A stretch of 64,000 nt of DNA from Solirubrobacterales bacterium. GTDB lineage: Bacteria > Actinomycetota > Thermoleophilia > Solirubrobacterales > Solirubrobacteraceae. The DNA is taken from NCBI GenBank assembly GCA_003138355.1, contig PLFX01000027.1, forward strand, positions 1-64,000, given 5' to 3'. The stretch's first letter is position 1; each line of letters begins with the position of its first letter. Position numbers and translations under genes: made by a program. Of the stretch, positions 28,400-36,441 are shown piece by piece. The notes below the pieces were generated by a model. The model saw only the letters and a list, made by a program, of their open reading frames with translations. It did not search any database and was not told the origin of the DNA.

Positions 28400-29025
28400 T
28401 CAGGGGCAGGAGTGGCGCGTGCGCTTATAGATGCTCTCGGCTGCGCTCTGCAGCGGTCCCATCACGTTGCTGAGCGTGCCGCCCGCGGTGCGCTCGATGC
28501 CGATCAAGAGTACGCAGCGCCCTTCGGTATAAGCACGTTCGCCGCCTGAAACCCGAGTGCCGCCGTGGTCCAGGCGCGCGATCCGCCGATCGCGCTGAGG
28601 CTGTAGCGTCGCACGACGCTCGCGCCCATCGTCCCGACAGCGAGTTGCTTGTAGTCCTCGGCGAGCTCGGTGCTCGCGCTCCGCGCGGACCCGAGCTCGA
28701 GCGCCCAGGAGATGCCGCCGCCCGATCCGTTCTTCGGCGTGTAGAGCGTGTACTCGCTCGATGCTGCGACAAATCCCTCCCGCTCGAGACGGGCCGTCAG
28801 CGGCGTCCTCGCGCCGCCCTACGCGCTCGCCGTAGTGAAGCTCGTGGCCGCACCGTCCGGCGCGTAGCCGGCGACGTCACCGCTTCGCACGAGGAACGCG
28901 GCCAGATGGCTTGCCGCGGCGCGCGGCGTAGAGCTCGCAGCAAGAGCCGCTGAGGTGCTGACGGCGAGCACGACAGCGGAGACCGATCCGAGCCGCGACG
29001 CGTGTCGACGTGCGAAACGAAGCAT
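28400..29025 (-). pseudogene. Secreted protein gene with a nonsense codon and a frameshift
   Basis: From ATG 29025 the frame starts with a clear signal peptide (MLRFARRHASRLGSVSAVVL... ending SAALAA) and mature sequence AFLVRSGDVAGYAPDGAATS, then meets TAG at 28821-28819. The same frame continues beyond the stop with good coding sequence (LTARLEREGFVAASSEYTLY, AEDYKQLAVGTMGASVVRRY, WTTAALGFQAANVLIP). Near 28525 the coding frame shifts and goes on as CVLLIGIERTAGGTLSNVMG to a TGA at 28400. One stop plus one frameshift in an otherwise intact roughly 208-residue exported protein means a young pseudogene or assembly errors. Family not recognised. Confidence 0.75.
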
Positions 29026-29087
29026 CGGGGACACGATCCTAGCCGCGGGCGGAGCCTCCGGCAGCAGTCGAGGGGCCGGCGCGCAGG

Positions 29088-29504
29088 TCAGGCGATCGTC
29101 AGGTCGAGCTCGGCGACGCCGTGCGCGTCGATGCGGAAGGCGCGTAGCGCCGGCTGCGCGCCGGCGAGGCCAACGATCAGGTAGATCGTCCCCGGCCACA
29201 GCGGCTGGCAGAGCTCGGGCGGCACGGCGATGTTGATGTCGGTCTGCGACGGGTACGGCTCGCTTCGCGTGTGAGAGTGGTAGATCGCGCCGAGCTCGAG
29301 GCCGGCGGCTTCGATCTCGCCGAGCAGCCGGTACATCTCGACCGGCTCGATCTCGTAGCGAAGCGGGCTCGCATGGATGTTCGTCGCGGGGTAGACGCGG
29401 CGGGCCTCGCCGTCGGAGGAGCCGACCATGCCGCAGCATTCGTTCGGCGCTTCCGCCAGCGCGTGGGCGACGATCTCGTCGCGGAGCGTGCTGGGGATCT
29501 TCAT
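29088..29504 (-). CDS. mec: JAMM/MPN metallopeptidase, Mec-like (CysO-cysteine hydrolase)
   Basis: 138 residues. The JAMM zinc site is complete: Glu22 (NECCG), His76-x-His78 (YHSHTRSEPYPSQTD), Ser86 and Asp89. In Mycobacterium tuberculosis, Mec releases cysteine from the CysO-Cys adduct. Here the gene lies 22 bp after cysM in a moeZ-cysO-cysM-mec operon, the same set of partners, so the same job is likely. ATG 29504 is chosen; the longer open frame has no homology. It might also trim the C-terminus of CysO, which carries an extra residue after Gly-Gly. Confidence 0.9.
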   Translation of the reverse strand: MKIPSTLRDEIVAHALAEAPNECCGMVGSSDGEARRVYPATNIHASPLRYEIEPVEMYRLLGEIEAAGLELGAIYHSHTRSEPYPSQTDINIAVPPELCQPLWPGTIYLIVGLAGAQPALRAFRIDAHGVAELDLTIA

Positions 29505-29526
29505 GGCGCCAGCGCCGCGCCGGTGC

Positions 29527-30498
29527 TCACCACCACAGCGTCGAGTCGAGGTTCTCGATCTCCTCGACCGGGCGCGTGTAGACGCCGCTCGAGAGGTAGC
29601 GCCAACCGTCGTCGGCGACGATGAAGACGACATTCCCCTCGTCGAGCTCGCCCGCGATGCGCGCCGCGACACGCGCGATCGCGCCCGAGGAGACGCCGGC
29701 GAAGATGCCTTCCTCGTCGAGCAGCTTCCGCGTCCAGACGATCGCGTCGCGGTTGGTCACGAAGATCTTCCGGTCGAGCAGCGAGAGGTCGATGATCGGC
29801 GGGATGAAGCCGTCGTCGAGCGAGCGCAGGCCCTGGACCGGCTCGCCCTGCATCGGTTCGGCCGCGACGATCTTGACGCTGTCGCCGAGAACCTCCTTCA
29901 AGCGCCTACCGTTGCCCATCAGCGTGCCGCCGGTCCCGAGCCCGGCGACAAACGCCGCGACGCTGTCGAGCTCCTCGAGTATCTCGAGCGCCGTGCCGTC
30001 GTAGTGCGCGCGCGGGTTCGCCTCGTTGCCGTACTGGTAGGGCATGTAATAGCGCGAGTCTGCGGCGGCGAGCTCGAGCGCCAGCTCGACGGCGCCGTTC
30101 GAGCCCTTGGCGCCCTCCGAGGAGATGATCTCGGCGCCCCACATCTGGAGCAGCTGCGTGCGCTCGACCGTGACGTTGTCGGGCATCACGACCTTGAGCG
30201 GGTAGCCCTTGAGCTTGCAGAGCATCGCGAGCGAGATCCCCGTGTTGCCGGAGGTCGGCTCGAGGATCACCTGCCCGGGAGCGATCGCGCCCTTCTCCTC
30301 CGCGTCCTCGAGCATCGAGCGCGCGACCCGGTCCTTGACCGAGCCTGTCGGGTTGCGCGACTCGAGCTTCGCCCAGATTCGTACGCCGGGCTTTGGCGAG
30401 AGCTGGCGCAGCTCGACGAGCGGCGTGTTGCCGATCGATTGCACGACGTCGGCATAGCGCCCGCCGCAGGGGCGATTCTCGAGCTCCCGTGCTCCCAT
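29527..30498 (-). CDS. cysM: Cysteine synthase, CysM type (sulfur-carrier dependent)
   Basis: 323 residues, fold-type II PLP enzyme. Lys55 in NPTGSVKDR binds PLP. Substrate loop TSGNTGISLAMLC and phosphate-binding GLGTGGTLMG are intact. Context with cysO, mec and moeZ assigns it to the mycobacterial-type route, where CysM condenses an activated serine (O-phosphoserine in M. tuberculosis) with CysO thiocarboxylate instead of using free sulfide. Starts 20 bp after the cysO stop. Confidence 0.94.
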   Translation of the reverse strand: MGARELENRPCGGRYADVVQSIGNTPLVELRQLSPKPGVRIWAKLESRNPTGSVKDRVARSMLEDAEEKGAIAPGQVILEPTSGNTGISLAMLCKLKGYPLKVVMPDNVTVERTQLLQMWGAEIISSEGAKGSNGAVELALELAAADSRYYMPYQYGNEANPRAHYDGTALEILEELDSVAAFVAGLGTGGTLMGNGRRLKEVLGDSVKIVAAEPMQGEPVQGLRSLDDGFIPPIIDLSLLDRKIFVTNRDAIVWTRKLLDEEGIFAGVSSGAIARVAARIAGELDEGNVVFIVADDGWRYLSSGVYTRPVEEIENLDSTLWW

Positions 30499-30518
30499 CG
30501 CTTTACAGAAGATAGCTG

Positions 30519-30794
30519 CTAGCTACCGCCGGCCATCGCCGGCAAGATAACGAGCACATCCTGCGCACCGACCGCAGTGTCGAGTCCGTCGAGCACGCGG
30601 ACGTCCTCGTCGTTGAGATACACGTTGACGTAGCGGTTGAGCTGCCCGTCCGCGCTGAAAAGCTGCGACTCGGTGGCTGGGTGGGCGGCTACGAGGCTTG
30701 CGAGGACCGCGCGCACGTTCTCACCTTCGGCGGTCACCTCGCGCTCGCCGCCGACCGAGGGGCGCAGGACCGGGGGGATCTTGATCGTCGGCAT
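30519..30794 (-). CDS. cysO: Sulfur-carrier protein CysO (MoaD/ThiS fold) ending Gly-Gly-Ser
   Basis: 91-residue ubiquitin-like carrier: MPTIKIPPVLRPSVGGEREV, ENVRAVLASLVAAHP, LNRYVNVYLNDEDVR and the C-terminal LVILPAMAGG. Carriers of this fold must end in Gly-Gly so that the last Gly can be adenylated and thiocarboxylated. Here the reading frame adds one Ser (GGC GGT AGC TAG), so the predicted end is AMAGGS. Activation by the downstream-partner MoeZ would therefore need removal of Ser first, and the JAMM peptidase in the same operon is the obvious candidate. Starts 11 bp after moeZ. Confidence 0.92.
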   Translation of the reverse strand: MPTIKIPPVLRPSVGGEREVTAEGENVRAVLASLVAAHPATESQLFSADGQLNRYVNVYLNDEDVRVLDGLDTAVGAQDVLVILPAMAGGS

Positions 30795-30805
30795 CGCGGG
30801 GAAAC

Positions 30806-31987
30806 CTACCCAGCTGCGGCGCAGAAGGCGTCGTAGTCGGGGAACACGCCCATCTCTTCATCGCTGATCGAGTCGGGATCGCGCGAGCAGATCGGGCAGG
30901 CGGGGTCGCGACGGATCTTGAGCTCGTCGAGGGTTCCCGCGAGCGCGTCGTAGAGCAGCAGGCGTCCGATCGCGGGCTCGCCGGCGCCGGTGATGAGCTT
31001 GATCACCTCGGTCGCCTGGAGTAGGCCCATCGTCCCCGGCAGCACGCCGAGAACGCCGTTGGCCCCGCAGGATGGCGCGAGTTCCGCGGGTGGCGGCTCC
31101 GGGAACAGGCAGCGGTAGCAAGGTCCCTCGTAGGGCTTGAAGACCGATAGCTGCCCGTCGAAGCCGAGGACCGACGCCGACACGACGGGGATCCGCAGGC
31201 GCACGCTGGCGTCGTTGAGCAGGTAGCGCGTCGGGAAGTTGTCGACGCCGTCGACGACGATGTCATAGCCCGAGATGATCTCCATGATGTTGGAGGCGTC
31301 GAGCCGTGTCTTGTAGGGCACGACGTTCACGTCGGGGTTGAGCGCGTGGATCGTCTCCTCGGCCGACTCGACCTTCGGCACGCCGATGCGCGCCGTGTTG
31401 TGGATGACCTGGCGCTGAAGGTTCGAGAGGTCGACGAGGTCGCTGTCGAGGATGCCGAGCGTGCCAACGCCCGCAGCGGCGAGGTAGAGCGCGGTCGGCG
31501 AGCCGAGCCCGCCCGCGCCGAGCAGCAGAACCTTCGCGTCGAGCAGCTTTTGCTGGCCGGACTCGCCGATCTCGGGGATCAGCAGGTGGCGCGAGTAGCG
31601 CTCGCGCTGCTCAGGTGTGAACGTGCGGGGGACGACCACCTCGTAGCCGCGGTCCTTCCAGAGCGTGATGCCGCCCGTCATCGACGCGACGTGCTCGTAG
31701 CCGAGGTCGTTGCTGAGGGTGTGCGCGGCGAGTGCCGAGCGGTTGCCAGACGCGCAATAGAGCACGACGCGCTGCGAGCGATCGGGCACGACGCCCTCGA
31801 TCCGCGACTCGAGGTAGCTGCGCGGAACATGCTTCGCCCCGGGCAGGTGGCCCTGCGCCCACTCATCGCTCTCGCGCACGTCGATGATCGCAACGCCATT
31901 GCCGACGAGCTCGCTGACGGCCGCTGGATCGATCTCCTCGATCCCGGCCTTGATCTGGCGGATGAACTCGGCACCCGAAGGGCTCAT
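30806..31987 (-). CDS. moeZ: Adenylyl/sulfurtransferase MoeZ with N-terminal rhodanese domain
   Basis: 393 residues. It activates the CysO C-terminus with ATP and delivers sulfur to it. The order is unusual for MoeZ: the rhodanese domain comes first (about 15-115, active Cys78 in VVLYCASGNRSA), followed by the E1-like ThiF/MoeB domain with ATP motif LLLGAGGLGSPTALYLAA, LSNLQRQVIHN and the zinc-binding Cys pairs CYRCLFPE and CPICSRD. First gene of the operon, with AGGAG 7 nt before ATG 31987, and divergent from rrf2-suf. A TATACT hexamer at 32035-32030 could be its -10. Confidence 0.93.
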   Translation of the reverse strand: MSPSGAEFIRQIKAGIEEIDPAAVSELVGNGVAIIDVRESDEWAQGHLPGAKHVPRSYLESRIEGVVPDRSQRVVLYCASGNRSALAAHTLSNDLGYEHVASMTGGITLWKDRGYEVVVPRTFTPEQRERYSRHLLIPEIGESGQQKLLDAKVLLLGAGGLGSPTALYLAAAGVGTLGILDSDLVDLSNLQRQVIHNTARIGVPKVESAEETIHALNPDVNVVPYKTRLDASNIMEIISGYDIVVDGVDNFPTRYLLNDASVRLRIPVVSASVLGFDGQLSVFKPYEGPCYRCLFPEPPPAELAPSCGANGVLGVLPGTMGLLQATEVIKLITGAGEPAIGRLLLYDALAGTLDELKIRRDPACPICSRDPDSISDEEMGVFPDYDAFCAAAG

Positions 31988-32029
31988 CTCAAAACTCCTG
32001 AAACCTTGTCTGGATTCACGACTATAAAA

Positions 32030-32056
32030 AGTATAGCGCGGTCGGGCGTGCTATAC
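32030..32056. promoter_or_regulatory. Palindrome overlapping a -10 hexamer upstream of moeZ
   Basis: GTATAGCGCG (32031-32040) and CGTGCTATAC (32047-32056) are inverted repeats (9 of 10 pairs) around 6 nt. On the minus strand the left arm contains TATACT (32035-32030), a consensus -10 about 43 nt before the moeZ start. A protein bound here would cover that promoter. No good -35 is visible 17 bp upstream. Confidence 0.5.
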
Positions 32057-32116
32057 GGCGTTTCAAGTTTCGCACGCGCGCGCCGCATCGGCCGAGACTG
32101 CCACGCAGATGGCCTG

Positions 32117-32141
32117 ATACCCTACCGTCGAGGTAGGTTAT
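32117..32141. promoter_or_regulatory. 25-bp IscR-type palindrome before the rrf2 start
   Basis: ATACCCTACC (32117-32126) and GGTAGGTTAT (32132-32141) pair at 9 of 10 positions around GTCGA. The 25-bp total and ATA...TAT ends match the geometry of type-1 IscR sites. It ends 6 bp before ATG 32148, so binding would block transcription or ribosome access of the Rrf2 gene and the suf genes behind it. Autoregulation by the encoded Rrf2 protein is the natural inference. Confidence 0.6.
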
Positions 32142-32147
32142 TCGTCG

Positions 32148-32624
32148 ATGATGTTCTCAACCAGAGCCGAGTACGGCGTGCGCGTGATGGTCGATCTCGC
32201 GCGGCGCGACAGCGACGACCCGGTGCCGCTGGCTGAGATCGCCGAGCACGAAGGCCTCCCGCTGGCATATCTCGAGCACCTCGTCGCGCGACTGCGCCGC
32301 GCGGGGCTCGTCGACAGCCGGCGTGGCGCGCACGGCGGCTACCTGCTCTCGCGCGCCCCCGAGCTCATCACGATGGCCGAGGTCGTCGAGGCGCTGGAGG
32401 GCGCGATCGCGCCGATCGAATGCATCTCGAGCGACCCCGATGGAACGATGCACTGCGTGCGCGAGCTGGATCCGCAGCGCGTCTGCACGACGAAGCTGCT
32501 GTGGACGCGAGTTCGCGGCTCGATCGTCGACACGCTCGAGCGCACGACGCTCGCCGAGCTCGTACCGCAGCCGCAGCTGATCGAGCTCGAGTCGATGACC
32601 CCGAACAAGCCGGTCGCCGCCTAG
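32148..32624 (+). CDS. Rrf2-family Fe-S-sensing repressor (IscR/SufR-like)
   Basis: 158 residues. The N-terminal winged helix-turn-helix (MFSTRAEYGVRVMVDLARRD, LAYLEHLVARLRRAGLVDSR, GAHGGYLLSR) is classic Rrf2. Three cysteines (Cys92, Cys103, Cys113; spacing x10 and x9) lie in the cluster-binding loop and would ligate a [2Fe-2S] cluster. It is the first gene of the suf operon, 20 bp before sufC, and sits directly behind a 25-bp palindrome, so it likely represses the operon when cluster supply is adequate. Two ATGs (32148, 32151) are in frame. Confidence 0.92.
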   Translation: MMFSTRAEYGVRVMVDLARRDSDDPVPLAEIAEHEGLPLAYLEHLVARLRRAGLVDSRRGAHGGYLLSRAPELITMAEVVEALEGAIAPIECISSDPDGTMHCVRELDPQRVCTTKLLWTRVRGSIVDTLERTTLAELVPQPQLIELESMTPNKPVAA

Positions 32625-32644
32625 GCGCGGCAGAGGAGGCCTTC

Positions 32645-33400
32645 TTGGCTGAGTTGGAGATCCGCAACCTGCATGTCCGCACCGAGGACCGAGAGATCCT
32701 GCGCGGCGTTGATCTGACCGTCCGCTCGGGCGAGCTGCATGCTCTGCTCGGGCCGAATGGGTCAGGCAAGTCGACCCTCGCCAACACGATCATGGGGCAC
32801 CCCAGCTACGAGGTGACCGACGGCCAGATCCTGCTCGACGGCGACGAGCTCAACGAGCTCGAGCCGCACGAGCGCGCGCGGCGCGGCCTGTTTCTCGCCT
32901 TTCAGTACCCGGTCGCGGTGCCCGGCGTGTCGGTCGCGAACTTCCTGCGCATGGCGATCAACGCGCAGCGCGAGGAGCCGATCAAGGTGCCCGAGTTCCG
33001 CAGCGCCCTCGAGCACGCCGTGAAGCTGCTCGACGTCGACCGGAAGTTCACGAGCCGTCACCTCAACGACGGCTTCTCCGGCGGCGAGAAGAAGCGTGCC
33101 GAGATCCTCCAGATGGCGATGCTGCGCCCGCAACTCGCGGTACTCGACGAAACCGACTCCGGCCTCGACGTGGATGCGCTACGAACCGTCGCCGAGGGGG
33201 TCGCGAGACTTCACCGCGAGCAGGGCATCGGCGCGCTGATCATCACCCACTACCAACGGATCCTCGACTACATCAAGCCGGAGTTCGTCCACGTGATGAT
33301 CGATGGCCGCGTCGTGCTCGACGGTGGCCCCGAGATCGTCGAGCGGATCGAGCGCGATGGGTACGACCCGATCCGCGAAGAGGTCGCCGCGCGTGCCTAG
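32645..33400 (+). CDS. sufC: Fe-S cluster assembly ATPase SufC
   Basis: 251 residues, the ABC-type ATPase of the SufBCD scaffold. Walker A GPNGSGKSTL, Q-loop AFQYPVAVPGV, signature FSGGEKKRAEILQ, Walker B QLAVLDETDSGLD and switch His in LIITHYQRILDYI. TTG 32645 is chosen because AGAGGAGG lies 5 nt upstream and LAELEIRNLHV is the normal N-terminus. In most actinobacteria sufC follows sufB and sufD; here it leads the structural genes. Confidence 0.95.
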   Translation: MAELEIRNLHVRTEDREILRGVDLTVRSGELHALLGPNGSGKSTLANTIMGHPSYEVTDGQILLDGDELNELEPHERARRGLFLAFQYPVAVPGVSVANFLRMAINAQREEPIKVPEFRSALEHAVKLLDVDRKFTSRHLNDGFSGGEKKRAEILQMAMLRPQLAVLDETDSGLDVDALRTVAEGVARLHREQGIGALIITHYQRILDYIKPEFVHVMIDGRVVLDGGPEIVERIERDGYDPIREEVAARA

Positions 33401-34745
33401 CGAGACGCCTGCGCCGCGCAAGGCCGGCGCGCGTCGCGAGGCCGCGCTCAACCACCCCCTCGACGGGCGCGGCACGCCGCGGATGACGCTGGCGGAGTCC
33501 CGGGCGCTCGCGCGCGCGGCCTACGAGCGGCTCCCGCTGCCCAGCTGGCGGCGTTCCGGGTTCTGGGCGACGAGCCTCGAGTCGCTCGACCTCGAGGCGC
33601 TCGAGGCACGCGAACACGCGCCCGACTCGTCACGACCGGCGATCCTCGCCGGCGCGCCCGCAGCCGGGGTGCTCGTGCAGCGCGACTCCTCAGTGGTTCA
33701 CGTCGAGCTCGACCCCGAGCTGGCCGAGCGCGGAGTGATCCTTTGCAGCCTGGAAGAGGCCGCGCAGGATCACGCGGCGCTCTTCGAGCGCTACTACCTG
33801 CGCCGCCTGCCGCTGGACCGCCACAAGCTCGAGGCCGCGAGCGCCGCGTTCTGGAGCGGAGGTGCCTTCCTCTACGTGCCGGCGGAGCTGCAGATCGATG
33901 ACCCGTTCCAGATCGTCTACGAGATCAGCGAGGGCCGGACCGCGCAATACGCCCACACACTTGCGATCGGCGACCGCGGCAGCGCGATGCGCCTGCGAGA
34001 GTACGGCCTCGCCGGGGAGGCAGAGGGCCAGTCGCTGCACGCGGGCCAATTCGAGCTGTATCTCGAGGACAATGCGCGCTGCCGGCTGACGCAGCTACGC
34101 GACTGGGGCTCGGGCGAGGTCCACGACGTCTCGACTTCTGTCGTCGAGGTGGCGCGGGACGCTTACTGTCACTGGCTGCCGGCGCTGCTCGGCGGCGCGT
34201 TGATCCGTCACCACGACGAGATCGCGATCGCCGGCCCGGGAGGCGACATGGCCTTCCGCGGAGTCCTCTTCAGCGAGCGCGAGGAGCATTTCGACGTGTT
34301 TGCCGTGGACCTGCACGAGACCGGGCCATCCGGCGGCGACGTCCACTGGCGGGGTGCCGCAAGCGGCTCGAGCCGCGCCAGCTTCGAAGGGCTGATCAAG
34401 ATCAATCAAGGCGCCCAGCAGAGCCACACCTACCTCCAATTCCACTCGATGCTGCTCTCGCGCGATGCCGAGCTCGATGCGATCCCGTCGGTGCTCGTGG
34501 GCGCCGACGATGTCTCGGCCTCGCACGGCGGGACCGTGGGCGAGCTCGACGAGCTCTTGATCTTCTACATGCAGTCGCGGGGGCTGACGCGACCGCAGGC
34601 GGTACGCGTGATCGTCGAGGGCTTCTTCGAACCGCTGATCGTGCAGCTCGACGATCCCCACCTCGAAGGCCTCATCCGCGAACGGATCGGCAGCAAGCTG
34701 CACGCGGCAGCGGCGGACATCGAGAGCTACGCGCTGGCGAGATGA
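33393..34745 (+). CDS. sufD: Fe-S cluster assembly protein SufD
   Basis: 450 residues of the SufB/SufD beta-helix family. The core contains AAFWSGGAFLYVPAELQIDD, the repetitive beta-helix with ALLGGALIRHHDEIAIAGPG, and the C-terminal SufC-binding region DELLIFYMQSRGLTRPQAVR and IVEGFFEPLI. It pairs with SufB on the SufC dimer. GTG 33393 overlaps the end of sufC by 8 bp with AAGAGG upstream; a later ATG at 33483 is possible. It ends in an ATGA overlap with sufS. Confidence 0.93.
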   Translation: MPSETPAPRKAGARREAALNHPLDGRGTPRMTLAESRALARAAYERLPLPSWRRSGFWATSLESLDLEALEAREHAPDSSRPAILAGAPAAGVLVQRDSSVVHVELDPELAERGVILCSLEEAAQDHAALFERYYLRRLPLDRHKLEAASAAFWSGGAFLYVPAELQIDDPFQIVYEISEGRTAQYAHTLAIGDRGSAMRLREYGLAGEAEGQSLHAGQFELYLEDNARCRLTQLRDWGSGEVHDVSTSVVEVARDAYCHWLPALLGGALIRHHDEIAIAGPGGDMAFRGVLFSEREEHFDVFAVDLHETGPSGGDVHWRGAASGSSRASFEGLIKINQGAQQSHTYLQFHSMLLSRDAELDAIPSVLVGADDVSASHGGTVGELDELLIFYMQSRGLTRPQAVRVIVEGFFEPLIVQLDDPHLEGLIRERIGSKLHAAAADIESYALAR

Positions 34746-35983
34746 CGACGACGGCCAGCACGATGACCGAGCTCGACGTCCGCGCCGACTTCCCGATCCT
34801 CTCGCGGAAGATCGGCGGGAAGCGACTCGTCTACCTCGACTCGTCGAACACCTCCCAGAAGCCCGAGCGCGTGATCGCGGCGATCGACGACTACTACCGA
34901 AACCGCAACGCGAACATCCACCGCGGCGTGTACCCGCTCGCCGTCGAGGCGGATGCACTGTTCGAAGCGGCGCGCGAGCGGATCGCGGCGTTCACCGGCG
35001 GCGAGGCACGCGCGACGATCTTCACCGCGAACGCCACCGCGGCGATCAACCTCGTCGCCTACTCGTGGGCGCGCGCGAGCCTCACGCCGCAGGACGCGGT
35101 GCTCGTGACCGAGATGGAGCACCACGCGAACATCGTCCCCTGGCAGCTCGCAACCGCTGCGACCGGCGCGCAGTTGCGCTGGCTCGATATCGACGAGCAG
35201 GGCCTGCTCTCGCTCGACCAGCTCGACGCCGAGCTCGCCACCGGCGACGTCAAGCTCGTCGCGGTGGCCCACGTCTCGAACGTTCTCGGCACGATCAACC
35301 CCGTCAAGGAAATCGTCCGCCGCGCGCACGATGCCGGCGCGAGGGTGCTGATCGACGGTGCCCAGGCGGTGCCGCAGATGCCCGTTGACGTGGGGACGAT
35401 CGGCGCCGACTTCTACGCCTGGACCGGACACAAGGCGCTCGGCCCCACCGGGATCGGGGTGCTGCAGGCCGACGCCGCGGTGCTCGAGCAGATGCCGCCT
35501 TTCCTCGCCGGCGGGGACATGATCGAGCGCGTCACCCGCGAGCGCTCGACGTGGAACGAGCTGCCATGGAAGTTCGAAGCGGGAACCTCGATGATCGCCG
35601 AGGCGGTTGGGCTCGGCGCCGCCGTCGATTACCTGGCGGCGCTCGGCATGACGCGCGCGCGCGAGCACGAACGCATGCTGACGGCGTATGCCCTCGAACA
35701 GCTGAGCGCGCTCGACGGCATCCAGATCCACGGGCCGCTGACGGCCGACGCCCGTGGCGGTCTCGTCTCCTTCAGCGTCGACGGGATCCACCCACACGAC
35801 CTCGCCGAACTGCTCGGGCGCGAAGGTGTCTGCGTGCGTGCGAGCCACCACTGCGCGCAGCCGCTGATGGCAAAGCTCGGCGTTCCCGCGACCACCCGCG
35901 CGAGCTTCGCGGCCTACAACGTGTCCGAGGACGTGGACGCCCTCATCGCGGCGGTCCGCTCGGCGCAGCGCATCTTCGCCTGA
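34742..35983 (+). CDS. sufS: Cysteine desulfurase SufS
   Basis: 413 residues, PLP enzyme mobilising sulfur from cysteine. N-terminal DFPILSRKIGGKRLVYLDSS, HHANIVPWQL (His over PLP), the PLP Lys in FYAWTGHKALGPTGIGVL, and the persulfide Cys in RASHHCAQPLM on a short loop, as in group-II desulfurases, which need SufU or SufE. Overlaps sufD by 4 bp and sufU by 1 bp. Confidence 0.96.
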   Translation: MTTTASTMTELDVRADFPILSRKIGGKRLVYLDSSNTSQKPERVIAAIDDYYRNRNANIHRGVYPLAVEADALFEAARERIAAFTGGEARATIFTANATAAINLVAYSWARASLTPQDAVLVTEMEHHANIVPWQLATAATGAQLRWLDIDEQGLLSLDQLDAELATGDVKLVAVAHVSNVLGTINPVKEIVRRAHDAGARVLIDGAQAVPQMPVDVGTIGADFYAWTGHKALGPTGIGVLQADAAVLEQMPPFLAGGDMIERVTRERSTWNELPWKFEAGTSMIAEAVGLGAAVDYLAALGMTRAREHERMLTAYALEQLSALDGIQIHGPLTADARGGLVSFSVDGIHPHDLAELLGREGVCVRASHHCAQPLMAKLGVPATTRASFAAYNVSEDVDALIAAVRSAQRIFA

Positions 35984-36375
35984 TGGACGACCTATACCGC
36001 GACTTCATCCTCGAGCACTACAAGCGTCCGCGGAACTTCGGCGAGCTCGAGCCGCACGACCTCGAGGCACATGAGTACAACCCGCTGTGCGGCGACGAGA
36101 TCGGTGTGCAGATCAAGGTCGCCGATGGCAAGATCGCCGACCTGCGCTTCAACGGCCACGGTTGCGCGATCTCGCAGGCGGCGGCGTCGATCGCCACCGA
36201 GGAGCTCATCGGGATGGACGTCGAGGAGGCCGCAAAGCTCGACGCCGACTGGATGCTCGCGTTGCTTGGGATCGACATCTCGGCGACTCGGCGGAAGTGC
36301 GCGCTGCTCCTCCTCAAGGCCCTGCGCCACGCGATCACCGGCGATGGAAGCTGGCCGGTGGGCGCAACCGACTAG
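35983..36375 (+). CDS. sufU: Zinc-dependent sulfurtransferase SufU
   Basis: 130 residues. It accepts persulfide sulfur from SufS. The ligand set Cys36/Asp38 (NPLCGDEI), Cys61 (GHGCAISQA) and Cys106 (TRRKCALL) matches zinc SufU and not a cluster scaffold. The SufU-specific insertion between the second and third Cys is present (DVEEAAKLDADWMLALLGID). Start ATG 35983 overlaps the sufS stop (TGATG), so the pair is coupled. Confidence 0.95.
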   Translation: MDDLYRDFILEHYKRPRNFGELEPHDLEAHEYNPLCGDEIGVQIKVADGKIADLRFNGHGCAISQAAASIATEELIGMDVEEAAKLDADWMLALLGIDISATRRKCALLLLKALRHAITGDGSWPVGATD

Positions 36376-36441
36376 CAAAGGCCCGCGGCCGGCGACGAGC
36401 TGATGCGGGCGAGGGAATCCGACCGCTAAGATAGGTGTTAG

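Noticed and set aside
28819-29025. TAG at 28821-28819 as a recoded (pyrrolysine-type) codon
   Set aside because: A second defect (frameshift near 28525) lies downstream in the same gene and no Pyl machinery is visible, so gene decay or error is simpler.
35551-35982. Upstream extension of the sufU open frame within sufS
   Set aside because: Frame is open by composition only; SufU homology starts exactly at ATG 35983, which overlaps the sufS stop.
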